From Microvirga alba (GTDB lineage: Bacteria > Pseudomonadota > Alphaproteobacteria > Rhizobiales > Beijerinckiaceae), in NCBI RefSeq assembly GCF_015694465.1, contig NZ_JADQDO010000002.1:1-64000 (forward strand): a stretch of 64,000 nucleotides of DNA. Direction: 5' to 3'. Positions 26,756 through 36,343 of this stretch are shown in pieces. Each line of letters begins with the position of its first letter. The first letter of the stretch is position 1. The position numbers and the translations under genes are program-made. The notes under the pieces are model-generated. The model was not told the DNA's origin and searched no databases. It saw only the letters and a list, made by a program, of their open reading frames with translations.

Positions 26756-28189
26756 ATGTTCGACAACGCACAGGTTTTCGTGAACGCTCGATTCGAAGCT
26801 GGCGAGGGCACGGCCGAGCCGGTCGTCAATCCAGCGACTGGCGAACTGATTGTGTCCCTCTCCAGCGCCAGCGAGGCGCAGGTCGACCGTGCGGTCGCTG
26901 CGGCTGACGCCGCGTTTCCGTCCTGGGCGGGCCTCTCGCCTCGCGAGCGCTCCTTGGCGCTGCTACGCATCGCGGATCGCATCGAGGCCGAGGCCGCGAC
27001 ATTTGCGAAGCTCGAAGCGATGAATTGCGGCAAGCCGCATCGCTATGTGCTCGGCGGCGAAGTTCCGAACGTGGTTGACGTATTTCGTTTCTTCGCGGGC
27101 GCGGCGCGCACCATGCCGGGCGTGCCCGCTGGAGAATATCGCAATGGCCGGCACACCAGCATGCTGCGTCGCGACCCCGTCGGCGTCGTCGCTTCCATTG
27201 CTCCGTGGAACTACCCGCTTCTCATGGCAAGTTGGAAGATTGCGCCGGCGATTGCGGCAGGCAACACGGTCGTTATCAAGCCTTCCGAGCACACACCTCT
27301 CACGCTGTTGAAGCTCGCGGAGATTTTCGCGGAAGTGCTACCGCCCGGCGTCGTCAATGTCGTCACAGGCACGGGCGCGTCTGTTGGCCACCGACTCGTC
27401 TCCCACCCGGCCGTGCGCATGATCTCGCTTACAGGCGATGTCGGCACGGGACGCAAGATTCTCGCGACAGCCGCGGAAACCATGAAGCGGACGCACCTCG
27501 AACTCGGCGGCAAGGCACCGGTCATCGTCTTCGATGATGCCGATCTTCCCAGCCTGATTGAAACGCTCAAGGAGGCAAGCTTCTACAATGCGGGGCAGGA
27601 TTGCACCGCTGCGTGCCACATCTACGCCTCGGCGCCGATTTACGAGAAGCTGGTCAGCGATCTGGGACAGGCCATCGCCGCGTTGCCCTATGGCGAGCCG
27701 GATGACGCAAAGGCCGAACTCGGTCCGTTGATCACTGCTCGGCAGCGCGACCGTGTCGCCGGGTTCATCGACCGCGCTCGCGACGGTGGAGCCGCCGTCA
27801 TCACGGGTGGGCGTGCTCCGGACCGACGCGGGTTCTTCTATGAACCAACGCTGATCGCGGCATCCCAGAACTCGGAGATCGTTCAGAAGGAGGTCTTCGG
27901 CCCTGTCGTCTCAATCACCCCGTTCAAGGATGAAGAGCAGGTCATCGGCTGGGCCAACGCATCGAGCTATGGGCTTGCATCATCGATCTGGACCCGCAAT
28001 CAGGGCCGCGCCGCCGAACTCGCCGCCGCTTTGCGTTACGGCGTGACCTGGGTCAATACGCACGGCGTCTTCGCCACCGAAATGCCCCACGGCGGCATGC
28101 GCAACTCGGGCTATGGCAGCGATCTTTCGATGACAGGGCTCACCGAGTACACGCAAGTGCGTCACGTCATGTTCGCACACAGTCGCTGA
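26756..28189 (+). CDS. NAD-dependent aldehyde dehydrogenase (aminoaldehyde type)
   Basis: A 477-residue dehydrogenase resembling gamma-aminobutyraldehyde and betaine aldehyde dehydrogenases. Landmarks are APWNYPL, the active-site Glu in [13 protein letters not shown] and the catalytic Cys in [15 protein letters not shown]. It would oxidise an amine-derived aldehyde to the acid. It is the last gene of the LysR-adjacent operon, 26 bases after the amidotransferase. Confidence 0.9.
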   Translation: MFDNAQVFVNARFEAGEGTAEPVVNPATGELIVSLSSASEAQVDRAVAAADAAFPSWAGLSPRERSLALLRIADRIEAEAATFAKLEAMNCGKPHRYVLGGEVPNVVDVFRFFAGAARTMPGVPAGEYRNGRHTSMLRRDPVGVVASIAPWNYPLLMASWKIAPAIAAGNTVVIKPSEHTPLTLLKLAEIFAEVLPPGVVNVVTGTGASVGHRLVSHPAVRMISLTGDVGTGRKILATAAETMKRTHLELGGKAPVIVFDDADLPSLIETLKEASFYNAGQDCTAACHIYASAPIYEKLVSDLGQAIAALPYGEPDDAKAELGPLITARQRDRVAGFIDRARDGGAAVITGGRAPDRRGFFYEPTLIAASQNSEIVQKEVFGPVVSITPFKDEEQVIGWANASSYGLASSIWTRNQGRAAELAAALRYGVTWVNTHGVFATEMPHGGMRNSGYGSDLSMTGLTEYTQVRHVMFAHSR

Positions 28190-28217
28190 GACCTGTCTCC
28201 CCTTAAGAGGTCTTGAC

Positions 28218-28248
28218 CGAGGTGGCCGAGTAAAGTCCGGCCGCCTCG
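28218..28248. terminator. Possible bidirectional terminator hairpin
   Basis: CGAGGTGGCC pairs with GGCCGCCTCG (one G-T wobble) around an 11-base loop, between the convergent aldehyde dehydrogenase and FAH-family genes. No strong T run is present, so this is a moderate call. Confidence 0.5.
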
Positions 28249-28250
28249 CA

Positions 28251-29450
28251 TCAACCGACAGACTCGCCTTTGATCAGTCCGCGTTGCGCGAGGTTTGTCA
28301 TCAAGGCCCGCAGGCCGAACGTCCACGGCTCGCAATCCGCGCTCGTCCGTATGCGGTTTACCAAGCCACCTAGCTTCGGCGCAGCGATCGTGACGATATC
28401 GCCGGTCTTATGGGTGAAGCCCATGCCCACCTCATCGCGATCCTGCGTCGGCGCGAACATCGTGCCGAGGAAGAGAACGAAACCATCGGGATATTGATGG
28501 TTTGCGCCGATCGTCTGGCTGACCAGATCCTGCGGATCGCGGCTGATCTGAGTGATGGACGACGAGCCTTCGAGCCTGAAGCCATCCTTGCCTTCGACAG
28601 TCAAGGTCACAGTGGTCTGGCGCACGTCATCGAGCGAGAAGGTCTCATCGAAAAACCGGATGAAAGGCCCGACAGCGCAGGAGGCATTGTTGTCCTTCGC
28701 TTTGGACAACAGAAGCGCCGAACGACCTTCGAAGTCGCGAAGGTTCACATCGTTGCCCAGAGTCGCACCGACGATTTTGCCCTTCGGCGTCACAACGACG
28801 ACCACTTCGGGCTCTGGATTGTTCCAGGTAGATTCTGGATGGAAGCCCGCGTCCATGAATGGCCCGACGGCGGACAAGGTCGGGGCCTTGGTGAAGACTT
28901 CGGCATCGGGGCCGATGCCCACCTCGAGATACTGGCTCCACGCTCCTTGAGCGACCAGCACCGCCTTCAGCTCCATCGCCTCGTTCGACCCGGGCTTGAG
29001 CCTGCTCAAATCATCCCCGACAAGGCGATTGACCTCGGCCCGGATAGCCACCGCCGCGCTGGCATCTCCCCGCGCGCGCTCCTCGATGACGCGCTCCAGC
29101 ATGGACACCGCGAACGTGACGCCTGCGGCCTTGATCACCTGGAGGTCAATGGGAGCCAAAAACCACGGCTTTGCCGCGTCCCGGCGGTCGGATGGGGTAT
29201 TCGCCAGGATCTCCGCAACCGTGCCGACTCTCTCACCTTTCGCGACTCTCACCGCATGGGCTGGATCGGGTGCCTCGGCAAGGGCACTCATCGTCGCGTA
29301 CGAGGCGGTGATATCGACGACGCCTTCCTCGCGGATCGCCACGATGGAAGGTCCGATACCAGGGCGCCAAATGCGCCCGGCAAGCACGCCTTGGAATCCA
29401 TCCGTCGGCAGAATCGCCGCCATGCGGGCTTCTAGGGAGAGATCATTCAT
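28251..29450 (-). CDS. Fumarylacetoacetate hydrolase (FAH) family protein
   Basis: A 399-residue enzyme. The C-terminal FAH fold is recognisable, with metal-ligand Glu residues in NNPEPEVVVVV, GNDVNLRDFEGRS and YPDGFVLFLGTMF-type blocks. Family members hydrolyse or dehydrate 2-oxo acids; some are sugar-acid dehydratases, for example for 2-keto-3-deoxyarabinonate. Position downstream of a sugar-type ABC operon and a PfkB kinase favours a sugar-acid role here over aromatic catabolism. That is inference. A 150-base gap separates it from the kinase gene. Confidence 0.75.
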   Translation of the reverse strand: MNDLSLEARMAAILPTDGFQGVLAGRIWRPGIGPSIVAIREEGVVDITASYATMSALAEAPDPAHAVRVAKGERVGTVAEILANTPSDRRDAAKPWFLAPIDLQVIKAAGVTFAVSMLERVIEERARGDASAAVAIRAEVNRLVGDDLSRLKPGSNEAMELKAVLVAQGAWSQYLEVGIGPDAEVFTKAPTLSAVGPFMDAGFHPESTWNNPEPEVVVVVTPKGKIVGATLGNDVNLRDFEGRSALLLSKAKDNNASCAVGPFIRFFDETFSLDDVRQTTVTLTVEGKDGFRLEGSSSITQISRDPQDLVSQTIGANHQYPDGFVLFLGTMFAPTQDRDEVGMGFTHKTGDIVTIAAPKLGGLVNRIRTSADCEPWTFGLRALMTNLAQRGLIKGESVG

Positions 29451-29600
29451 AGCGCCTCGGCTCCCGATCCGGGCGGCAGCCCGCCCACACGTCCTCTATA
29501 TCGTTGCTCTATTGATAGGGCCGGCCGCAAAGGACGACCAATCAAAAAATACAACAGAGAGCGTGCAGGCCCGTTTAGAGCGCTGGCGGTGTCGCAGATT

Positions 29601-30515
29601 CTATTCGGCGGCAACTTTCTTCAACGCGGTCGCGCCACCAGCGGCTTGAACCGAAAGGCTCCCGGCCCTGATCGCCGCGTCAAGGCAGCCGGATAAATCC
29701 TGCCCTCCGAGCCAGCCGTGTATGAAGCCTGCATTGAAGGCATCACCCGCGCCGGTCGTATCGACCACAGTCACACAAGGAGCCGTAAGGGAAAGCCGCT
29801 CATCAGCCGTCGCAAGCGTTGCACCGTCTGCCCCCTTCTTCAACACCACGACTGGGAAGTGGCGGGTGAACAGATCGAGAGCATGCTCCTGATCGGCCGT
29901 GCGGGCGATGGCGGAGGCTTCTTCCACATTGGGAAGGAAGAGATCGACGCCACGGGTATTTTCAAGGAAACCGGGATCATGGATGAGCGTTTCATCCCAA
30001 CTCGGATCGAGGGAGACCGTCAGCCCCTTAGCCTTGGCCTGCGCGACAATCCCTGGCAACTCCACCAAAGTGGCGTACTCGGCAATGTGCAGATGTCGTG
30101 CCCCAGGGGACATAAGCGCGGTCTGCAAGGTCGCGGGACGCCCATGCCCGGCTCTGCGCGACAAGAAAGCGCGATCCTGCGGCTGCACGATGGCGACGGT
30201 CAATTGCGGTCCTGCATCGGCTGCACGCTCGATAAAGCCGAGATCCACGCCGCTCTCCGCAAGCGCCGTTTCGAGGCCTGCCGACAGCGGATCGGTCCCA
30301 AGACGCGTCACAAGGGTCGCATCGCGTCCCAGGCCTACGAGATGTGCGGCGGTGATGAAGGCGCCGCCGCCCGGCACCACCGCAACATCGTCAGCGAAAA
30401 GCTCACGCCCGAGGACCGGGAGTCCATTCAACCCCGTGAAAACCAAGTCGCAATAGGTTCTTCCAAGACACAGCACACGATGCCGCGCCTCGCTTAAGCG
30501 AGTCACATCCGGCAT
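29601..30515 (-). CDS. PfkB-family carbohydrate kinase
   Basis: A 304-residue sugar or nucleoside kinase of the ribokinase fold. The catalytic signature VVDTTGAGDAFNAGF lies near residues 254-268, and a GGAFITAAHLVGLGRDA block near 50-65. It overlaps the upstream ABC ATPase gene by 13 bases, so it is in that operon and probably phosphorylates the imported or processed sugar. The specific substrate is unknown. Confidence 0.85.
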   Translation of the reverse strand: MPDVTRLSEARHRVLCLGRTYCDLVFTGLNGLPVLGRELFADDVAVVPGGGAFITAAHLVGLGRDATLVTRLGTDPLSAGLETALAESGVDLGFIERAADAGPQLTVAIVQPQDRAFLSRRAGHGRPATLQTALMSPGARHLHIAEYATLVELPGIVAQAKAKGLTVSLDPSWDETLIHDPGFLENTRGVDLFLPNVEEASAIARTADQEHALDLFTRHFPVVVLKKGADGATLATADERLSLTAPCVTVVDTTGAGDAFNAGFIHGWLGGQDLSGCLDAAIRAGSLSVQAAGGATALKKVAAE

Positions 30516-31600
30516 AGGGCGCGTTCAGTCTTGCTGTCGAACAGATAGAGGCTGCCTGCTTGAGCGCCGACCGTCACATGATCACCCGCTTTCGGGATGA
30601 TCTTGCCGGGAGCGCTGGCAATGATCGATGTGCCACCGAGATCGAGGTGCACGAGCGTCTCCGGACCGAGCGGTTCGACGACGGAGACCGTTCCGGAGAG
30701 GCAAAGACCGCCTTCTCCGGCTTGCGCACCGACAACAAGGTCGTGCGGACGCACGCCGACGAGAACCTCTGGCCCCTTGGCATCCGAAATGCCAGCAGAC
30801 GACAGCGCCACGGATGCGCCGAGCCTATCGAGTTCCGCGACGTGATGCCCCGCCCTCTCGATAAGACGCGCCGGCAGAAGGTTCATGGTCGGGCTGCCGA
30901 TGAACCGCGCGGTAAAGATGTCCGCCGGTCTCTCGTAGAGATCCATCGGCGTCCCGACCTGAAGAATGTGCCCGTCCCGCATCACCACGATGCGATCGGC
31001 CATGGTCATGGCTTCCACCTGATCGTGGGTCACGAAGACAATGGTGGTGCCCAGTCGTTGATGGAGCTTCTTGATTTCGAGTCGCATCTGCGTACGCAAT
31101 TGCGCATCGAGGTTGGAGAGCGGCTCGTCAAAGAGGAACGCGGCGGGATTGCGCACCATGGCTCGACCGATGGCGACACGCTGGCGCTGTCCGCCAGAGA
31201 GTTGCGAGGGCCGCCGCTCGAGCAGCTTCTCGAGACCAAGAATCTGCGCAGTCTCTTCGATGCGCTTCTTCCTCTCGGATTCCTGCAGCTTCGAGGTGTA
31301 GAGCCCAAAACCGATGTTCTGCGCCACCGTCATGTGCGGGTAGATGGCGTAGTTCTGAAACACCATAGCGATGTTGCGGTCCTTCGGCTCGGCCTCATTG
31401 ACCACACGGCCGTCGATGGAAATCGTGCCGCCGGAGATGTCTTCGAGCCCGGCGATCATGCGCAGCGTCGTGGACTTTCCGCAGCCCGAGGGGCCGACGA
31501 GCACGACGAACTCACCATCCTTGACCTGGAGGTCGATCCCATGGACGGCGGTTGTGTTCCCGTACTTCTTTACGAGATTGTTGAGGACAATATTGGCCAT
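30503..31600 (-). CDS. Sugar ABC transporter ATPase (UgpC/MsmK type)
   Basis: A 365-residue ATPase. Walker A GPSGCGKST, signature LSGGQRQRVAIGRAM and Walker [12 protein letters not shown] are intact. A C-terminal TOBE/OB region covers ~235-360. UgpC-type ATPases energise carbohydrate and glycerophosphodiester importers. Its ATG coincides with the last base of the lyase gene upstream. Confidence 0.92.
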   Translation of the reverse strand: MANIVLNNLVKKYGNTTAVHGIDLQVKDGEFVVLVGPSGCGKSTTLRMIAGLEDISGGTISIDGRVVNEAEPKDRNIAMVFQNYAIYPHMTVAQNIGFGLYTSKLQESERKKRIEETAQILGLEKLLERRPSQLSGGQRQRVAIGRAMVRNPAAFLFDEPLSNLDAQLRTQMRLEIKKLHQRLGTTIVFVTHDQVEAMTMADRIVVMRDGHILQVGTPMDLYERPADIFTARFIGSPTMNLLPARLIERAGHHVAELDRLGASVALSSAGISDAKGPEVLVGVRPHDLVVGAQAGEGGLCLSGTVSVVEPLGPETLVHLDLGGTSIIASAPGKIIPKAGDHVTVGAQAGSLYLFDSKTERALCRM

Positions 31601-33117
31601 CAGGCTTCTCCCAGAAGCGCTTGAAATTTGTTGATCAGTTCGGCCGCTGCGACGGCTTCACGGGCTGCGATAGCCGTCGCCTGCGCCGTCAGCGCGTCGA
31701 GCTGCGTGCGATAGTGTTGGAGAGCGGCCTGCAAGGCTTTTGGAGCCGGCCCGCCGAAGCGGTCGCGGACCGCGACGAAATGCTCGGGCGAAACCATTTC
31801 TGCGAAGGCAGCTGCGTCGATTGCAGTCTCGCGCTTTGTGGCCTCGGAAAACGCCTTCAGGAACGCAGCATAACCATCCTTCGCGAGATCACCTTGCACG
31901 GCCACGACAGCTTTCGCGACTGCCGCTGCGATCTCATGCGCTTCGCGGAAGGACAGCCCTTCTCGCCGCACGAGACTGTCAGCAAGCTCTGTCACGGTGA
32001 TGCAGCTGCGACGGATATTGTCGCGTACACGCGCACCGTCGATACGGATTTCCGCCATCAACGCCGCCAGCAGGTCGAGGACACGGGCCGCCGAGGCGAA
32101 GGCCTCATAGCCCATGGCCTGAGTCTCGCCTTCGCTGTCGTTCATGTCCGTGAACGGTGTGTTGTGCATCACGTCGAGCATGGCGCGGGCGCGGCCGAAG
32201 GTCTGCGACGACAAGTGACGCAAATGCTCGATTGGTACCGGGTTGCGCTTCTGCGGCATGATCGACGAGATCTGCACGAACGCGTTCGGTACATAGACCT
32301 GACCAACCTCGAAGCTTGTCCAGAACTGCAGATCCTGGATCGGGCGACCGAGATGGAGGAACATCAATTCGATGGCCCCGTAGGTCGAGGTCACGTAGTC
32401 CACCGCAGCAATACAGCTATAGGAATTCTGCAGCGGCAGCGCAAAGCCGAGGAGCGCGGCCATGCGCGCCCGATCGATCGGGAAGCCTGAGGTCGTAATC
32501 GCCGCTGCCCCCATCGGTGAACGGTCCACGATCTCGCGTGCTTCTGCGAGTCTTCCGATGTCGCGCAAGAGCACTTCGATCATCGCGCCGAGATAGTGGC
32601 CGAAGGTCGTGGGCTGGGCAGGCTGCCCATGGGTGTAGGCAACGATCAGGGTCGCTTCCTCGCGCATCGCCACCTTGATGAGCACGTCGGCCAAATGACG
32701 GGCCTTTGCAAGAAGCGCGTCAATCCGCCCCTTCAGCCCCAGCTTGAACAGCGTGTGGTCGATATCGTTGCGCGACCGCGCGGTATGAAGCCGGCCGGCG
32801 AGATCGGGCCCGAGCCTGCGCTTTAACTCCTTCTCAATGAGAAAGAAGAAGTCCTCCACTTCGCCGGTATAGGTGAGCGAAGGCACATCGACCTCCGCAT
32901 CGATGGCCTCAAGGGCGCGGGCGATGGCGCCGGCCTGCTTGCGGTCGAGAATGCCGGTCTCGGTGAGCATGACCAGATGCGCCCGGTCGATGCATCGAAA
33001 GCCGTCCACATGATGCGACTTGGCGCCATCGAAGAGAGGACGCAGGACCGTTTCCTTGTAGACGGGGTCGGGAAAGACGCTGTTGTCGTCGCGCCGAGGG
33101 TCGTGAATAGCAGACAT
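31600..33117 (-). CDS. Argininosuccinate-lyase-like enzyme (ArgH family)
   Basis: A 505-residue enzyme of the fumarase/aspartase superfamily. The signature SSIMPQKRNPVPIEHLR and the YTHGQPAQPTTFGHYLGAM block are present. It is embedded in a sugar-type ABC operon, not beside argG, so it may not make arginine. It could split a related C-N adduct and release fumarate. The start ATG 33117 follows GAAGGGGTG and lies 3 bases past the permease stop. The longer open frame to 33234 lies inside the permease gene and is not supported. Confidence 0.75.
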   Translation of the reverse strand: MSAIHDPRRDDNSVFPDPVYKETVLRPLFDGAKSHHVDGFRCIDRAHLVMLTETGILDRKQAGAIARALEAIDAEVDVPSLTYTGEVEDFFFLIEKELKRRLGPDLAGRLHTARSRNDIDHTLFKLGLKGRIDALLAKARHLADVLIKVAMREEATLIVAYTHGQPAQPTTFGHYLGAMIEVLLRDIGRLAEAREIVDRSPMGAAAITTSGFPIDRARMAALLGFALPLQNSYSCIAAVDYVTSTYGAIELMFLHLGRPIQDLQFWTSFEVGQVYVPNAFVQISSIMPQKRNPVPIEHLRHLSSQTFGRARAMLDVMHNTPFTDMNDSEGETQAMGYEAFASAARVLDLLAALMAEIRIDGARVRDNIRRSCITVTELADSLVRREGLSFREAHEIAAAVAKAVVAVQGDLAKDGYAAFLKAFSEATKRETAIDAAAFAEMVSPEHFVAVRDRFGGPAPKALQAALQHYRTQLDALTAQATAIAAREAVAAAELINKFQALLGEA

Positions 33118-33119
33118 GG

Positions 33120-33983
33120 TCACCCCTTCAGGCCCGCGAGCATGACGCCACGAACGATGTAGCGCTGGAGGAGAAGGAAAACGGCCAGGGTCGGGATCGT
33201 CGCAAGGCTGGCGCCCGTCATGATCATTTCCCACTGGATTGCCTGCTCGACAGCAAAGCTCGAGAGCCCGACAGGCAGGGTGTAGAGATCGCGGCTATTG
33301 GTGACGATCAACGGCCAGAAGAAGGCCGTCCAGTTGCCGAGGAACGTAAAGATCGCGAGTGCGGAGAGAGCCGGCGTCACGAGCGGCATCGCCACACGCC
33401 ACCAGATCGTGAACTCGTTCAATCCGTCGACACGGCCAGCCTCGAGGAACTCGTCCGGCACGGTTTCGAAGAACTGCTTCATCAGGAACGTTCCGAAGGC
33501 GGTCATCATGCCGGGAAACATGATGCCCCAGTACGTATCGATCCACCCGAGGTTGCTCGCCATGAGATACCACGGAATGACCAGCATTTCGGTCGGGATC
33601 ATCAACGTCGAAAGGATTGCGATGAAGATGAAATAGCGCCCCCGGAACTGGTACTTCGCAAGCGTGTAGCCGACAAGCGAGTCAAAGAACACGTTCGAGA
33701 CCGTCACGCAGACCGCAACAAGCAGCGAGTTGAGGAACCAACGGAGAAAGCGCCCGTCGGAAAGCACTGCGATGTAGTTGTCGAACGAGGGAGATTCCGG
33801 AATCAGACGCAGGTCGTAAACCTGCGACGCATCCTTCAGCGACGTCGAGAGCATGAAAAGGATCGGTGTCATCATCACTACGCCGCCGAGGAAGAGCAGC
33901 GTCCAGGCAATGATGCGACCAGGGCGGATGGACCGGCGCGACAGCCGGGCTTCAAGAGCAGCAGCGGTGGTGGTCATCGTCAA
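33120..33983 (-). CDS. Carbohydrate ABC transporter permease (MalG type)
   Basis: A 287-residue inner-membrane permease with six membrane segments. The EAA loop reads EAGRVDGLNEFTIWWRVAMP. It overlaps the partner permease by 4 bases and precedes the lyase gene. Confidence 0.9.
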   Translation of the reverse strand: MTMTTTAAALEARLSRRSIRPGRIIAWTLLFLGGVVMMTPILFMLSTSLKDASQVYDLRLIPESPSFDNYIAVLSDGRFLRWFLNSLLVAVCVTVSNVFFDSLVGYTLAKYQFRGRYFIFIAILSTLMIPTEMLVIPWYLMASNLGWIDTYWGIMFPGMMTAFGTFLMKQFFETVPDEFLEAGRVDGLNEFTIWWRVAMPLVTPALSALAIFTFLGNWTAFFWPLIVTNSRDLYTLPVGLSSFAVEQAIQWEMIMTGASLATIPTLAVFLLLQRYIVRGVMLAGLKG

Positions 33984-34903
33984 CGATCCTTCAGGATACG
34001 AAGCTGAATGAGCGAGACGGCGAGCAGGATCATGAAGAGAACGACCGTCTGCGCGGCGGCGTAGCCCATGTCGAGCGACTTGAACGCCGTCTGATAGATC
34101 ATCAGCACGATCGGTTTCGTCGTGTTGAGGGGCCCGCCGGGATCATTGAAGTTCATGTTGTAGACTTGGTCGAAGATGCGCAGAAATCCGATGGACGAGA
34201 ACACGACCAGGAATACGATGGTGGGCTTCAGAAGCGGCAAGGTGATCCGACGAAGGATCGTGAATTCCGACACGCCGTCGATACGCGCGGCCTCGTAATA
34301 CGAGGTGGGGATCGCTCTGAGGCCGGCGATGAAGATGATGACCTGGAAGCCGAGGCCGGCCCAAACGGCAGGAGCCAGGATTGCGGGAAGCGCCTGGGTC
34401 GTCGAGCGTAAGAACGGTTGCTGCGGAATGCCGAACCAGGTCAGGGCAGCATTGAACACACCAATCGGAACCGGCTGATAGAACCAGCGCCACACCCAGG
34501 CCATCGCGACTGCCGTCGTGAGGAACGGGATGAAATAGAGGGCGCGAATGAACCCGTGCATGAAACGCACGCGGTCGAGGTAATAGGCGATCACGAAGGA
34601 GATCACGAGGCTCACCGGCGTGCCGATGATCAGATAGAGGAAGGTGTTACGGAACACCTGCCAGAACAGCGGATCAACGAGCAACCGCTTGTAGTTCTCG
34701 AGGCCGACGAAAGCCGCCGGCCTCAAGAGGTTCCAGTTGGTGAAGGACAGCGCGAAGGCTTCGAGCGTCGGCCAGAAGCGGATCGCGCCGTAGAACACGA
34801 TCGGCACCGCCAGGAATGTCCAGGCCCAGAGGACGCGCTTTTGGCGCAGGCTGAGCCTGTCCAATACGCGGCCGGATTTCACAGGCAATGCCGTCGCAGT
34901 CAT
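33980..34903 (-). CDS. Carbohydrate ABC transporter permease (MalF/UgpA type)
   Basis: A 307-residue inner-membrane permease with six membrane segments. The EAA loop reads EAARIDGVSEFTILRRITLP. It lies 4 bases after the binding-protein gene and partners the MalG-type permease. Confidence 0.9.
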   Translation of the reverse strand: MTATALPVKSGRVLDRLSLRQKRVLWAWTFLAVPIVFYGAIRFWPTLEAFALSFTNWNLLRPAAFVGLENYKRLLVDPLFWQVFRNTFLYLIIGTPVSLVISFVIAYYLDRVRFMHGFIRALYFIPFLTTAVAMAWVWRWFYQPVPIGVFNAALTWFGIPQQPFLRSTTQALPAILAPAVWAGLGFQVIIFIAGLRAIPTSYYEAARIDGVSEFTILRRITLPLLKPTIVFLVVFSSIGFLRIFDQVYNMNFNDPGGPLNTTKPIVLMIYQTAFKSLDMGYAAAQTVVLFMILLAVSLIQLRILKDR

Positions 34904-34907
34904 GGTC

Positions 34908-36161
34908 TTACTTCGCCGCCCGGTCGATGATGGCCTGCTCGGTCTTCGCCGCTTCAGCCAACGAAGCCTTCGGATCCTGCTTCTGGATCAGAACGCGGTT
35001 CACCATGTCGATCGCGGTCTGGCGCTGGGCCGCCTCATCCACGAACATCGTGGTATGCGCGTATTCCAGCCCCTTCAAGAACGGACCATAGATCGGGTTC
35101 GACAGGTTTTCCTGGGTCATTGCAGCCGAGCGACGTGCAGGCAACTCGCCGACCGCCTTCAGCCAAATGTCCATTGCTTCGGGCGAGCTGATATAGGCCA
35201 AGAACTTCTTCGAGGCCTCGAGCTTCTCACCCTGCACCTTGCTGCTGATCGCATTGGCGAAATAGCTCGCGTAGTTGCTGCGCATGCCCTTCGCATCCGC
35301 CGGTAATTCAGTCACACCCCACTCGAAAGCCTTGATGGACGAGAATGCACCGAGACGGAACGTGCCGTCGATGGTCATGGCGGCGAGGCCCGCCTTGAAC
35401 GCCGCCTGCCCTTCATCCATGAAGCCGGCAAGGCCGACCTTCTGCTTTGTTTGGAGGTCGACGTAGAATTGCAGTGCCTTCAGGCCGGCTTCGCTGTCAT
35501 AGGCGACCTTGCGGTCATTGTCGGTGTAGGGCACGCCGCCATTCTGACGGACGAGGACTTCACGCCACCATTGGTGATCTTGTCCTGCCATATCGAGGGT
35601 GACGCCAGCCGAGGTGATGTTGCCGGCGCTGTCGCGTTTCACGGTCTTCTCAGCGGCGGCGACGAACTCTTCAAGCGTCTGCGGCGGCTTGTTCGGGTCA
35701 AGGCCGGCGGCTTGGAACGCTTTCTTGTTATAGAAAAGCGCCAACGAGCGAACCGCTGTCGGCAGGCCGTAATACTCGCCATTGCGCTTCATCGCGCTGA
35801 CGATCGGGAAGAATTCCGCCTCGATCTTGTCATGCGGGAAGGCATCCTTCGGCAGCGGCTGAATGAGCTTGCCCGCGAGGAAGCCATCGACCCACCCGTA
35901 GAAGAGCTGAACCACGTCCGGTCCCTGACCCGCCGTCACGGAGGCAGCGACCTTGGTCTGGTATTCCGCATAGGGGAAGGTCGTGTGCTTCACCGTGATG
36001 CCGGGATTGGCCGCTTGGAATTTCTGGATCAGCTGATCCATCGCCTTCACGCGGGATTCGAACACATATTGCCAGTATTCGATCTCGACCGCGCTCGCGG
36101 CGTTTGCCGCGAGAACGCTGACGCCGAACGCGAGACCGGCGATCATCTTTTTAAAACGCAT
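34908..36161 (-). CDS. Extracellular solute-binding protein, family 1 (sugar type)
   Basis: A 417-residue periplasmic receptor. ATG 36161 has a near-perfect GGAGGG six bases upstream and gives a clean signal peptide (cleavage near ASAVEIEYWQ). The upstream open frame to 36383 is non-coding leader. Typical family blocks include VEIEYWQYVFESRVKAMDQL and VQLFYGWVDGFLAGKLIQPL. It is the first gene of the minus-strand transport and catabolic operon, divergent from the ROK regulator. The ligand is unknown; it resembles oligosaccharide or glycerol-phosphate receptors. Confidence 0.9.
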   Translation of the reverse strand: MRFKKMIAGLAFGVSVLAANAASAVEIEYWQYVFESRVKAMDQLIQKFQAANPGITVKHTTFPYAEYQTKVAASVTAGQGPDVVQLFYGWVDGFLAGKLIQPLPKDAFPHDKIEAEFFPIVSAMKRNGEYYGLPTAVRSLALFYNKKAFQAAGLDPNKPPQTLEEFVAAAEKTVKRDSAGNITSAGVTLDMAGQDHQWWREVLVRQNGGVPYTDNDRKVAYDSEAGLKALQFYVDLQTKQKVGLAGFMDEGQAAFKAGLAAMTIDGTFRLGAFSSIKAFEWGVTELPADAKGMRSNYASYFANAISSKVQGEKLEASKKFLAYISSPEAMDIWLKAVGELPARRSAAMTQENLSNPIYGPFLKGLEYAHTTMFVDEAAQRQTAIDMVNRVLIQKQDPKASLAEAAKTEQAIIDRAAK

Positions 36162-36283
36162 GCGAGACCCTCCACATGATCCACCCGAGTTTCGTGTCGG
36201 CGTGGTGATTGTTCCCAAGGCAGAGCGCGATCCATCCTGCCCATTCCAATAGGCTCGCTTGCTCGATGGGCTGCTGTCAATAA

Positions 36284-36303
36284 AATAATTCACTTGAGTT
36301 ATT
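36284..36303. promoter_or_regulatory. Candidate operator between ABC operon and ROK gene
   Basis: An imperfect inverted repeat, AATAATT-N6-AGTTATT, lies in the AT-rich divergent gap. It is a plausible binding site for the ROK repressor controlling both directions. Only symmetry and position support it. Confidence 0.3.
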
Positions 36304-36343
36304 CGTCGAGTGCCGCCATCGTCTTGCCGGATACGAGCTCGCG

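Noticed and set aside
33118-33234. 39-codon N-terminal extension of the ArgH-like lyase
   Set aside because: It runs inside the permease gene; ATG 33117 has a good ribosome site and the normal family start.
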